The notes under the pieces were generated by a model. That model was given only the letters and a program-made list of their open reading frames with translations. It had not been told where the DNA came from and did not search any database. Of a stretch of 42,602 nucleotides of DNA, positions 8,398 to 15,370 are shown in pieces. The position numbers and the translations under genes were made by a program. Positions within the stretch are counted from its first letter, which is position 1. Each line of letters opens with the position of its first letter. Location: assembly GCA_025359245.1 (NCBI GenBank), contig JANYGW010000085.1:1-42602 (forward strand), in the 5' to 3' direction. The stretch is from Massilia sp. (GTDB lineage Bacteria > Pseudomonadota > Gammaproteobacteria > Burkholderiales > Burkholderiaceae_D).

Positions 8398-9057
8398 CTA
8401 GCGCTTGCGCGCCAAGGTCAGGCCATCGCCGATCGGCAACAACGACAGGTCGATCCGCTCATCGTGGTGCAGCTTGGTGTTAAGCGCTTGCAGCGCGGCC
8501 GTTTCCGGCGTGGTCGCCGCGGCGGCGACCTGGCCGCTCCACAGCGTATTGTCGATCGCGATCAGCCCGCCCACCCGCAACAGCGCCAGGCAGCGCTCGT
8601 AATAGCCGTCGTAAGCGGGCTTGTCGGCATCGATGAAGGCGAAATCGTACTGCCCGGCCTGGCCCGCAGCGAGGCAGGCATCCAGCGTTTCCAGCGCCGG
8701 CGCCAGGCGCAGGTCGATCTTGCGCGCCACGCCGGCCTGTTCCCAGAACGGCTGGCCGATCTTCGTGTAGGCATCGTTGATGTCGCAGGCCAGCACCATG
8801 CCGTCCTCGGGCAGCGCAAGCGCGACGGACAACGCGCTGTAGCCGGTAAAGACTCCGATTTCGATGGTCCGGCGCGCGCCCATCAGCTTGACCAGCAGCG
8901 CCATGAACTGGCCCTGCTCGGGTGAAATCTGCATGCGGGCAAATTCATGGCTGCGGGTTTTTTCGCGCAAGGCCGTTTGCGCGGGGACTTCGCGCAGCGA
9001 TTGTGCCAGCACGTAGCGATACAGGGTGTCGTCGAGATTGAGCGTTTGGTTGGACAT
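8398..9057 (-). CDS. Class I SAM-dependent O-methyltransferase
   Basis: 219 residues, the usual size of the catechol/caffeoyl-CoA O-methyltransferase type. The SAM-binding glycine motif EIGVFTGYSALSVALALP is followed by LACDIND (acidic residue for the ribose), FAFIDADKPAYDGYYE (metal-binding Asp region) and IAIDNTLWSG. Such enzymes methylate catechols or phenolic acids with a divalent metal. It starts 2 bases after the stop of the siderophore-interacting protein gene and probably shares its transcript. It converges with the KefF-like gene, with 4 bases between the stops. The substrate is unknown. Confidence 0.9.
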   Translation of the reverse strand: MSNQTLNLDDTLYRYVLAQSLREVPAQTALREKTRSHEFARMQISPEQGQFMALLVKLMGARRTIEIGVFTGYSALSVALALPEDGMVLACDINDAYTKIGQPFWEQAGVARKIDLRLAPALETLDACLAAGQAGQYDFAFIDADKPAYDGYYERCLALLRVGGLIAIDNTLWSGQVAAAATTPETAALQALNTKLHHDERIDLSLLPIGDGLTLARKR

Positions 9058-9059
9058 GG

Positions 9060-9812
9060 TCAGCTTTCGGTTGGTGATGCCAGGTTTTCATGATGGGCGG
9101 CAGCGCCGCGCTTCCAATAGGCTGCGGCCCGGATGGCGTCAGGTGCGAGCCCGTGTTCGGCGATCAGGATCGCGCGCACGGCCGCGCTGGCTTTGGCTTC
9201 GCCCGCACACCAGGCAAAGCCTTCGCCGCTCGGCAGGGTCAGCGCGCGTACGGCCGCGCACAGAGCCTCTGCGCTGTCGACCCACTGTATCTGGACACTG
9301 GCCGCGCTGTCCAGCATACGCCGGTCGCGCAGGTCGGCGGCCTGCACGATGACGAATGCTTGCGTTATGGCAGGCAGCTCCTCCAGCCGGCGCGCAATGG
9401 CTGGCAAAGCGCTGGTGTCGCCCACCAGCAGGTGCCAGTCCAGGTCCGGCGCGATGATGAAGGAAGCGCGCGGCCCGGCCACGGTGACTTCCTGGCCGGC
9501 AGCGGCCTGCGCCGCCCAGGCGGCCACCGGGCCGCTGCCGTGCAGCGCAAATTCGATCGTCAGTTCGCGCGCCGCGGTATCGACATGGCGCGGCGTGTAG
9601 TCGCGCCGCACCGGCTCGCCATGGTCGTCGGCGATGATGAATTTGACGTGATCGTCGAACGAGCTGCTGACAAAATCGACCAGCGCCGCGCCGCCAAATG
9701 TGATACTCCTGACGTGCGGTCCGAGCTCGGCCACGCGCAGCACGCTCAGCGCGCGCAGCTTGAGCTCGTGGCGCACCCGTTGCACCCGTGTTGCAGAAGC
9801 GACTATACTCAT
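9060..9812 (-). CDS. Siderophore-interacting protein (NADPH-dependent ferric-siderophore reductase family)
   Basis: 250 residues from ATG 9812, chosen because AAAGGTGGG precedes it; a longer frame to 9857 has no such site. RRDYTPRHVD is the FAD-binding RxYTxR motif, followed by GPVAAWAAQAAAGQEVTVAGPRAS and HLLVGDTSALPAIARRLEELP, all typical of the ViuB/SIP family. FAWCAGEAKA is the conserved NAD(P)-binding segment, and YWKRGAA ends the protein. Family members release iron from ferric siderophores in the cytosol. This fits the TonB receptor 5.5 kb away, although the two are not linked. The gene is divergent from, and closely overlaps the promoter of, the MarR regulator. Confidence 0.92.
   Translation of the reverse strand: MSIVASATRVQRVRHELKLRALSVLRVAELGPHVRSITFGGAALVDFVSSSFDDHVKFIIADDHGEPVRRDYTPRHVDTAARELTIEFALHGSGPVAAWAAQAAAGQEVTVAGPRASFIIAPDLDWHLLVGDTSALPAIARRLEELPAITQAFVIVQAADLRDRRMLDSAASVQIQWVDSAEALCAAVRALTLPSGEGFAWCAGEAKASAAVRAILIAEHGLAPDAIRAAAYWKRGAAAHHENLASPTES
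9780..9809 (+). promoter_or_regulatory. Predicted marR promoter, inside the SIP coding start
   Basis: TTGCAC (9780-9785) and TATACT (9804-9809) are spaced by 18 bases. The predicted start near 9816 lies 18 bases before ATG 9834. The hexamers sit inside the first codons of the opposite-strand siderophore-interacting protein gene. Confidence 0.5.
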
Positions 9813-9833
9813 ATTCCCACCTTTTCTAATTGG

Positions 9834-10319
9834 ATGACAGTGTCTCCTATTGTGCAAGAATCAATTGATAATGTCAACCAATCGCCGAGGGCGGCTGAGG
9901 GCGTGCTCGACTTGATTCACACGGTGATGCATTTGTACCGGTCCAAGCAGTACCAGGTATTGCGCGACGGCGCGCATGACCTGACCCACATGGAAAGCAA
10001 GGTGCTCAGCTATTTCCAGCGCCATCCGGGCGCCACGCAAAGCGATTGCGCGCGCCACAGCGGGCGCGACAAGGCGCAGCTGGCGCGCCTGATCACCAGT
10101 TTGCGCGAGCGCGGCCTGCTCGACGGCGCGCCCGACGAAGCGGACCGGCGCAACTTCCGGTTGGTGCTGACGCCGTCCGGCGAGGCCATCCAGCGCGTGC
10201 TGGCCACCCAGGCGCAGCGCCTCAATGCGCACGCCGTCGTCGGCTTGACGGACGCCGAACACCGGCAGCTGCAATCGTTGCTGCTGCGCGTGAAGCACAA
10301 TCTCGATGCCCAGCCCTGA
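9834..10319 (+). CDS. MarR-family transcriptional regulator
   Basis: 161 residues from ATG 9834. The winged-helix core is clear: LTHMESKVLSYFQRHPGATQSD, recognition helix DKAQLARLITSLRERGLL, and a wing with DEADRRNFRLVLTPSGE. N- and C-terminal helices for dimerisation flank it. It is divergent from the siderophore-interacting protein/O-methyltransferase pair, with only 21 bases between start codons. A natural inference is that it represses that pair and itself, perhaps in response to phenolic or redox-active ligands. It also precedes the antiporter gene by 44 bases and may be co-transcribed with it. Confidence 0.9.
   Translation: MTVSPIVQESIDNVNQSPRAAEGVLDLIHTVMHLYRSKQYQVLRDGAHDLTHMESKVLSYFQRHPGATQSDCARHSGRDKAQLARLITSLRERGLLDGAPDEADRRNFRLVLTPSGEAIQRVLATQAQRLNAHAVVGLTDAEHRQLQSLLLRVKHNLDAQP
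9849..9877 (-). promoter_or_regulatory. Predicted SIP promoter with a palindrome between its hexamers
   Basis: On the minus strand TTGACA (9877-9872) and CACAAT (9854-9849) are separated by 17 bases, with a predicted start near 9842. The perfect 10-bp palindrome ATCAATTGAT (9860-9869) lies between them, a plausible MarR operator. All of it lies inside the first codons of marR. Confidence 0.45.
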
Positions 10320-10363
10320 TACGGCGCTGCTTCCTTAGTTTCACCTGACCTGACAGACCACCC

Positions 10364-12166
10364 ATGGAACATAGCTTGCTGGCAAACGCGGTGGTCTACC
10401 TGGCCGCCGCCGTGCTGATCGTCCCCATTGCGCGCAAACTCGGGCTGGGCGCGGTGCTCGGCTACCTGCTGGCCGGCATCGCGATTGGTCCGTGGGGCTT
10501 GCGCTTGATCGAGGAAGTCGAGGACATCCTGCACTTCTCCGAATTCGGCGTGGTGCTGCTGCTGTTTTTGATCGGACTGGAACTCGAGCCGAAACGGCTG
10601 TGGGCGATGCGCCAGCCGATTTTCGGCAGCGGCGCGGCCCAGGTGCTCGGCGTGGCCGCGGCGCTGGCCGGGGCCGCCATGCTGGCCGGGGTCGACTGGA
10701 AGGTGGCGCTGATCGGCGCGCTCGGCCTGTCGCTGTCGTCGACCGCGATCGCCATCGCCACGCTCGACGAGCGCAACCTGAAGGACACGCCGACCGGCAC
10801 GGCGGCGTTTTCGATCTTGCTGTTCCAGGACATCGCCGCCATTCCGATGATCGCCGTGGTGCCGCTGCTGGGCGTGGCTGCCGTCAATGAGGCCGGCGGC
10901 GGCTGGCTGCGCGCGCTGCGGGTGGCCTTGGTGATCGGTGCGCTGGTGCTGAGCGGGCGCTACCTGATCCGCCCTGCCCTGCGCGCGATCGCCAAGAGCG
11001 GCCTGCGCGAAATCTTCACCGCGTTCTCGCTGCTGCTGGTGATCGCGATCGCGCTCCTGATGCAGTCGGTCGGCCTGTCGATGGCGCTGGGGGCCTTCAT
11101 TGCCGGCGTGCTGCTGGCCGATTCCGAATACCGGCATGCGCTCGAGACCGACCTGGAGCCGTTCAAGGGCTTGCTGCTGGGCCTGTTCTTCATCGCGGTC
11201 GGCATGTCGGTCGACTTCGGCGTGTTCCTGGCCCAGCCGTGGCTGATCCTCGGCCTGGTGGGCGCGTTCCTGGTCATCAAGATCGGCGTGCTGTATTTGC
11301 TGGCGCGGCGCTTCGCCATTCCGGCCAGCCAGCAGGCGCTGTTTGCCTTCCTGTTGTCGCAAGGGGGCGAGTTCGCCTTCGTCGTGTTCGGGGCGGCCCA
11401 GGCGGCGCGCGTGTTCACCGAGCACGTGGCGGCGATCCTGATCGTGGTGGTGGCGCTGTCGATGGTGTGCACGCCGCTGTTGCTGATCATCCATGACAAA
11501 CTGATCGCGCCGCGCTTCCGGGCCAAGACGTCGCGCGAGGCCGACGCCATCGACGCCAACGACGAGCACGTGATCATCGCCGGCTTCGGGCGCTTCGGCC
11601 AGATCATCGGGCGCCTGCTGACGGTCAACAAGGTCCGCCTGACCGTGCTCGATCACGACCCCGACCAGATCGACCTGGTGCGCAAGTTCGGCTCCAAGGT
11701 GTTCTATGGCGACGCCACCCGCATCGATCTGCTGCACGCGGCCGGCGCCGCCCATGCGCGCGCGCTGGTGGTGGCGATCGACGATATCGACGACAGCCTG
11801 CGCCTGGTCGACGCCGTGCGGCTGGCCTTCCCCGCGCTGCCGATCATGGCGCGGGCGCGCAACGTGACCCATTATTACGACCTGATGGACCGCGGCGTCA
11901 CCATCATCGAGCGCGAGACGTTCGAGTCAGCCCTGATGCTGGGCCGCCAGGTGCTGCAGCAGCTCGGCTTCGATGCCTACCGCGCGCGCCAGGCGGCGCA
12001 GAAATTCCGGGCGATGAATCTGAAGGCCCTGGCCCAGGTGTATCCCTTCTACAAGGACCAGGAACAGTATGTGTCGGCGGCCAAGCAGGCGCGCGACGAA
12101 CTCGAGGCCATGTTCGCGCTCGACGCTGAGGCGTTCGAAGCGGAAAGCCAGCAGCGCTGGGATTAG
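10364..12166 (+). CDS. KefB/KefC-type monovalent cation:proton antiporter (CPA2) with RCK domain
   Basis: 600 residues. The first 385 form about 12 membrane segments of the CPA2 exchanger fold, with the signature motifs LGYLLAGIAIGP and HALETDLEPFKGLLLGLFFIAVGMS. A soluble RCK/TrkA-N domain follows (DEHVIIAGFGRFGQIIGRLL, a Rossmann GxGxxG, then VFYGDATRIDLL). The C-terminal tail is helical. In E. coli such proteins release potassium and acidify the cytosol when glutathione adducts bind the RCK domain. The nearby KefF-like oxidoreductase fits this. The assignment to KefB versus KefC is not decidable here. Confidence 0.9.
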   Translation: MEHSLLANAVVYLAAAVLIVPIARKLGLGAVLGYLLAGIAIGPWGLRLIEEVEDILHFSEFGVVLLLFLIGLELEPKRLWAMRQPIFGSGAAQVLGVAAALAGAAMLAGVDWKVALIGALGLSLSSTAIAIATLDERNLKDTPTGTAAFSILLFQDIAAIPMIAVVPLLGVAAVNEAGGGWLRALRVALVIGALVLSGRYLIRPALRAIAKSGLREIFTAFSLLLVIAIALLMQSVGLSMALGAFIAGVLLADSEYRHALETDLEPFKGLLLGLFFIAVGMSVDFGVFLAQPWLILGLVGAFLVIKIGVLYLLARRFAIPASQQALFAFLLSQGGEFAFVVFGAAQAARVFTEHVAAILIVVVALSMVCTPLLLIIHDKLIAPRFRAKTSREADAIDANDEHVIIAGFGRFGQIIGRLLTVNKVRLTVLDHDPDQIDLVRKFGSKVFYGDATRIDLLHAAGAAHARALVVAIDDIDDSLRLVDAVRLAFPALPIMARARNVTHYYDLMDRGVTIIERETFESALMLGRQVLQQLGFDAYRARQAAQKFRAMNLKALAQVYPFYKDQEQYVSAAKQARDELEAMFALDAEAFEAESQQRWD

Positions 12167-12172
12167 CGGCGT

Positions 12173-12207
12173 AAAAAAAGCCGCCCGGCATGACGCTGGA
12201 CGGCTTT
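12173..12207 (-). terminator. Terminator of the PEP-CTERM gene, possibly bidirectional
   Basis: AAAGCCG (12177-12183) pairs with CGGCTTT (12201-12207), extended inward with one mismatch. On the minus strand the stem is followed by seven T (plus-strand A run at 12173-12179), which makes a good intrinsic terminator for the PEP-CTERM gene. In the other direction it is only followed by CTTTCATCATC, so termination of the antiporter transcript would be weaker. Confidence 0.75.
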
Positions 12208-12223
12208 CATCATCGTGCGTCGC

Positions 12224-12865
12224 TCAGGCGGCTTGTGCGGCGCCCTTGCGGCGGCGGCTCAGGCCCACCAGGCCCAGGCCGGCAAACGCCAGGCCCAAGG
12301 TCGCCGGTTCCGGCACCGCGTTCAGGCCGTCGGCGTTGCTGAAGCTGGTGTAGCTACCTGCCGGCATCATGAACTGGACTTGCTGGCCGCCATCGCAGCA
12401 GCCTTCGAAGCCGAGAACCGTCAACACGTGATTGCCGGCGCTCAGTACGCCGGAGCCGGCCAGGAACTGCGACGGCGTGCCGTAGCTGTTGTTCCACCAC
12501 ATATCGCTGCCCTTGAAGTCGAGTGCGTTGCCATCAATGAACATGGCGCCGCCGTAGCCGAAATCGACGCCGGAGCGGAACGACCAGGTGCCCGCGGTGG
12601 CCACGCCAAAGTTGACGGTGGTTTTCATGGCGAAATTCGAATTGCCGCCGAACAGGCTGGCATGCGAAATGAAGTTCAGGCTGGCCGGGCTGGCCGACAC
12701 GTGGGAAGGACCGGCCAGCGCGGCGTCCACTGCAGCCTCGTAAGCGGCGGCGCTGGACAGGAACGGCGTGGTGCCGGATGCGCTCTCGACCAGGATCACG
12801 CTGGCGTTTGCCACGCCCAGCGATGCTGCGGCCAGAGCACATGCCAATATCATCGATTTTTTCAT
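12224..12865 (-). CDS. PEP-CTERM sorting domain surface protein with CCDGG motif
   Basis: 213 residues. A signal peptide (MKKSMILACALAAASLGVANA) opens the protein. The C-terminus is a full PEP-CTERM signal: VPEPATLGLAFAGLGLVG, then the basic SRRRKG. The middle is beta-rich, with little Cys except the paired GFEGCCDGG at about residue 145. PEP-CTERM proteins are cut and anchored or released by an exosortase, and many are co-produced with exopolysaccharide. No exosortase gene lies in the window. A sigma-54-type promoter precedes the gene and fits control by the prsR-type activator found at 32-33 kb. The particular function is unknown. Confidence 0.92.
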   Translation of the reverse strand: MKKSMILACALAAASLGVANASVILVESASGTTPFLSSAAAYEAAVDAALAGPSHVSASPASLNFISHASLFGGNSNFAMKTTVNFGVATAGTWSFRSGVDFGYGGAMFIDGNALDFKGSDMWWNNSYGTPSQFLAGSGVLSAGNHVLTVLGFEGCCDGGQQVQFMMPAGSYTSFSNADGLNAVPEPATLGLAFAGLGLVGLSRRRKGAAQAA

Positions 12866-12923
12866 TTTTTTCCTGTGGTAAGCGGGCCGCGTCGGCGGCA
12901 GCCATGCTGCACTGTTATTCTCA

Positions 12924-12939
12924 GCATGAATCTTGCCAA
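12924..12939 (-). promoter_or_regulatory. Predicted sigma-54 promoter of the PEP-CTERM gene
   Basis: Read on the minus strand the sequence is TGGCAAGATTCATGCT. It has the required GG-N10-GC spacing and agrees with the TGGCACG-N4-TTGCW consensus at 10 of 12 defined positions. Transcription would start about 47 bases before ATG 12865. PrsR-type regulators are sigma-54 activators, so this site fits the PEP-CTERM regulon. Confidence 0.6.
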
Positions 12940-13093
12940 AATTATTCTAGTGACGCAAGGAAACCTGACGTTTTCTTTGAATAACGCTAATTAATTGACA
13001 ACTCAAGTATCTAATCTGCAACAAGCCAAGCATGGCGCCGCGCACCGAAGCCGATCCTGTACTATGGGCTGTCCCGCACAGACAGGAACCGAC

Positions 13094-13423
13094 ATGCCCG
13101 AAAAGCGCGCCCATACCCGCCGCCTGATGAAAGAAAATGCCGTGCTCGCCGATACGACGGGCGCTGCGCGCCATCCGGTCGTACTGCTCGACATCTCGCG
13201 TCCCGGCGTCAGTTTCACCAGTCCCGATCCGCTCGATGGCGGCAGCCGCCACATCCTGGAGTTCAATTTGCCGGGTACGCCGCATATGCATGAAACCGTG
13301 GTCCAGGTGGTCCATTGCAGCGACAGCGGCGTGCCGTCCGGCTACCGGGTGGGCGCGCGCTTTGTCCACATTCCGGCCGAAACGAGCGAATCCATCGTCA
13401 ACTTCGTCAGTGCCAGCGTCTAG
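13094..13423 (+). CDS. PilZ-domain protein
   Basis: 109 residues from ATG 13094 (AGGAACC upstream). A longer frame exists but has no ribosome binding site. The N-terminus has the c-di-GMP-binding RxxxR motif (EKRAHTRR), and residues about 32-42 have LDISRPGVSF, matching the second D/NxSxxG motif. Six beta strands follow, as in a minimal stand-alone PilZ domain. It probably binds cyclic di-GMP and acts on motility, adhesion or polysaccharide production through a partner. It is divergent from the PEP-CTERM gene, which fits a shared surface-lifestyle theme, but no direct link is shown. Confidence 0.85.
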   Translation: MPEKRAHTRRLMKENAVLADTTGAARHPVVLLDISRPGVSFTSPDPLDGGSRHILEFNLPGTPHMHETVVQVVHCSDSGVPSGYRVGARFVHIPAETSESIVNFVSASV

Positions 13424-13430
13424 CCGCGCG

Positions 13431-14645
13431 TCACGCAAACAGCAGCCCGACCGCATGCAGCAGCAGGCCGACCAGCCCGCCAACGATGGTGCCATTGATG
13501 CGGATGTATTGCAGGTCGCGCCCCACATGCAGTTCGAATTTGCGCGATAGCGTCTCGGCATCCCAGCTGCGGATCACGCGCCGCACCAGGCCGACGATCA
13601 GCGCGCGCTTGGCGACGATGGTTTCGGCGGCAAACGTGCGGATCCATTCGTTGAGCTTGTCTTGCACCGCCTGGTTGCGTCCCAGTGCCGTGCTGAACGC
13701 GCGCAGCGCCTGTTCGACATGGGCGGCGATGCGCGAATCGGGCGCGCCGGTATCGGCCAGCAGGCGTAGCCGGACATCGTCCCATACCGACCCGACATAG
13801 CCGCGGAACAGCGGATGGCCGAGGCTGCTGTCGAGCAAGGCGCGCAGTTTCTGTTCATACTCGGGCGAGCTGGCCAGGTTGGCGATCAGCTCCTCGGTCG
13901 CCTGCTGGAAACGCGCGCGCCATTCGCTGTCCTCGTCCTGGAAGTCGGCCAGCAGGTCGTGCACGCCGGCCATCAGCCGTTCGTAGAATTTCTCGTCGAA
14001 GGCCTTGGGCATCCAGCGCGGGCTGTGCTCGTGCACTTTCTGGCGGATCGTCGGACGGTGCTCTTCCAGAATGGCGGCAACCACGCCCAGCATCTTTTCC
14101 AGCAGCACATGATGCTGGCGCCCCGCCACCAGCACCGACAACAGTTGCGACAGCAGCGGCGCCAGGCGCACGTCCTTGAGGGCGCCGGCCAGCGCATTGC
14201 GCAGGAATGCCGCGGCATCGTCGTCCTCGACCATGCGCAGCAGCGCCGGCACCGCGCTGGTGAGCTGGGCGGCCACCGCGCGCGCATTGCCCGGCTGCTC
14301 GAGCCAGCTGGCCGCCGAGCCGGCAAAGTCGATCCGCGCCAGTTCGCCGTGCACCACGTCGTAGCTGATGAAATTGTGTTCGAGGAAATTGCCGAGGTTC
14401 TCGCCGATCTTCTCCTTGTTGCTGGGAATGATGGCGGTGTGCGGAATCGGGATGCCGAGCGGATGGCGAAACAGCGCCGTCACGGCGAACCAGTCGGCGA
14501 TCGCGCCCACCATGGCCGCTTCGGCGAAGGCGCCGACGAAAGCCAGCGCCGGATGGCGGCCGTGCAGCAGGCGGGCGGCCACGAACAGCGCCGCCATCAG
14601 CACCAGCAGGCCGGTGGCGAGGCGGCGCATCCGGACCAGCCGCAC
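13431..14645 (-). CDS. DUF445 family membrane protein
   Basis: 404 residues from GTG 14645. An N-terminal hydrophobic helix (ATGLLVLMAALFVAARLL) and a second conserved one (VGAFAEAAMVGAIADWFAVTALFRHPLGIPIPHTAIIP) form the family signature. A long helical cytoplasmic or periplasmic region follows, and a C-terminal hydrophobic helix (IVGGLVGLLLHAVGLLF) ends the protein. The function of DUF445 proteins is unknown; YjiN-type members are associated with the membrane. The frame stays open upstream into the PNPOx-like gene, and residues before the GTG (SPQEAVQHVRLVRMRR) look coding. A start at CTG 14687 is possible, and ATG 14630 is a third option. It follows the PNPOx-like gene on the same strand. 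Confidence 0.85.
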   Translation of the reverse strand: MRLVRMRRLATGLLVLMAALFVAARLLHGRHPALAFVGAFAEAAMVGAIADWFAVTALFRHPLGIPIPHTAIIPSNKEKIGENLGNFLEHNFISYDVVHGELARIDFAGSAASWLEQPGNARAVAAQLTSAVPALLRMVEDDDAAAFLRNALAGALKDVRLAPLLSQLLSVLVAGRQHHVLLEKMLGVVAAILEEHRPTIRQKVHEHSPRWMPKAFDEKFYERLMAGVHDLLADFQDEDSEWRARFQQATEELIANLASSPEYEQKLRALLDSSLGHPLFRGYVGSVWDDVRLRLLADTGAPDSRIAAHVEQALRAFSTALGRNQAVQDKLNEWIRTFAAETIVAKRALIVGLVRRVIRSWDAETLSRKFELHVGRDLQYIRINGTIVGGLVGLLLHAVGLLFA

Positions 14646-14697
14646 GTGCTGGACGGCCTCTTGCGGCGATGGGCCGGGCGCGTTCAGGCGAACCCCG

Positions 14698-15195
14698 CTA
14701 CAGGTCGATGCGGGCGTGCTGTGCCTCGTCGGGCGCGCTGCCGGTCAGCGCGGCACGGGCCATCTGGAACAGCTGGACCATGCCGCTGGCGCTGGCATCC
14801 CAGTACTCGGCGCTGTCCGAGACGACCTTGACCAGCATCACATGCGGATCGTCCGGCCCGTGCGGATACCAGGCTTGCAAGGCCGGATTCCACATCGCCT
14901 TGATGCGCTCGCGCTCGACCACCCGCTCGGCCATGCCGCTGACGGAGACGTACACGTCGTCGGCCGGCTCGGCAAAGCTCAGGTTGACCTGCGGATGGGC
15001 GGCAATGTCTTGCCACAGCGCCGTTTCGGTCGATGTGAAGAACCACAGATTGCCTTCGGCGTCGACTTGCTGGGTGGTCATCGGGCGGCTGTTCAGGCGG
15101 CCGTGTTGGTCGATCGTGGTCAGCATCGCGTAGCGGATGGTCTGGATGCGGGCGCGCAGTTCGGCGACCTGGCTGGCGTGTTCGTAGGCGGGCAT
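14698..15195 (-). CDS. Pyridoxamine 5'-phosphate oxidase-like FMN-binding protein (general stress protein 26 type)
   Basis: 165 residues from ATG 15195, with AAGGAAG at the right distance. RYAMLTTIDQHGRLNSRPMTTQQVDAEGNLWFFTS is the split-barrel flavin-binding core. VNLSFAEPADDVYVSVSG, MWNPALQAWYPHGPDDPHVMLVKV and AEYWDASASGMVQLF follow, all typical of the general stress protein 26 subgroup rather than true PdxH. It likely binds FMN or F420 and a small partner; the reaction is unknown. It is divergent from the TonB receptor gene and upstream of DUF445 on the same strand. Confidence 0.85.
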   Translation of the reverse strand: MPAYEHASQVAELRARIQTIRYAMLTTIDQHGRLNSRPMTTQQVDAEGNLWFFTSTETALWQDIAAHPQVNLSFAEPADDVYVSVSGMAERVVERERIKAMWNPALQAWYPHGPDDPHVMLVKVVSDSAEYWDASASGMVQLFQMARAALTGSAPDEAQHARIDL

Positions 15196-15297
15196 GGGCT
15201 TCCTTGTAGCGGCCGAGAGGCGGAAACTGCATGCTAGCGCGGATGGCGAACGGGCTCTGTGCGCCTGCGTACGCACGGCGCCTATCCCCAGCTTGCC

Positions 15298-15326
15298 TTG
15301 CGGGAAATGTAATAAGAGCGCATAAT
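15298..15326 (+). promoter_or_regulatory. Predicted promoter of the TonB-dependent receptor
   Basis: TTGCGG (15298-15303) and CATAAT (15321-15326) are 17 bases apart. The transcription start would fall near 15333, directly at the Fur-like repeat. Confidence 0.5.
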
Positions 15327-15332
15327 GCGAGT

Positions 15333-15356
15333 CATTCTCATTCTCATTCTCATTCG
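15333..15356 (+). promoter_or_regulatory. Fur-box-like hexamer array
   Basis: Four direct 6-base units, CATTCT three times and then CATTCG, lie at the predicted transcription start. Read on the other strand they give GAGAATG repeats, the betaproteobacterial form of overlapping Fur hexamers. This predicts iron repression of the downstream receptor. Confidence 0.65.
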
Positions 15357-15370
15357 CAAGAAAGGTCGCC

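Noticed and set aside
10010..11872. A 620-codon minus-strand frame opposite marR and the antiporter
   Set aside because: Charged low-complexity translation (His, Gln, Arg, Asp) typical of antisense of membrane-protein codons in high GC.
12995..13023. TTGACA at 12995-13000 as -35 of the PilZ gene
   Set aside because: No acceptable -10 hexamer at 16-18 bases.
15333..15356. Short tandem repeats as a possible CRISPR or minisatellite
   Set aside because: Only four 6-base units without spacers, at the right place for a Fur site.
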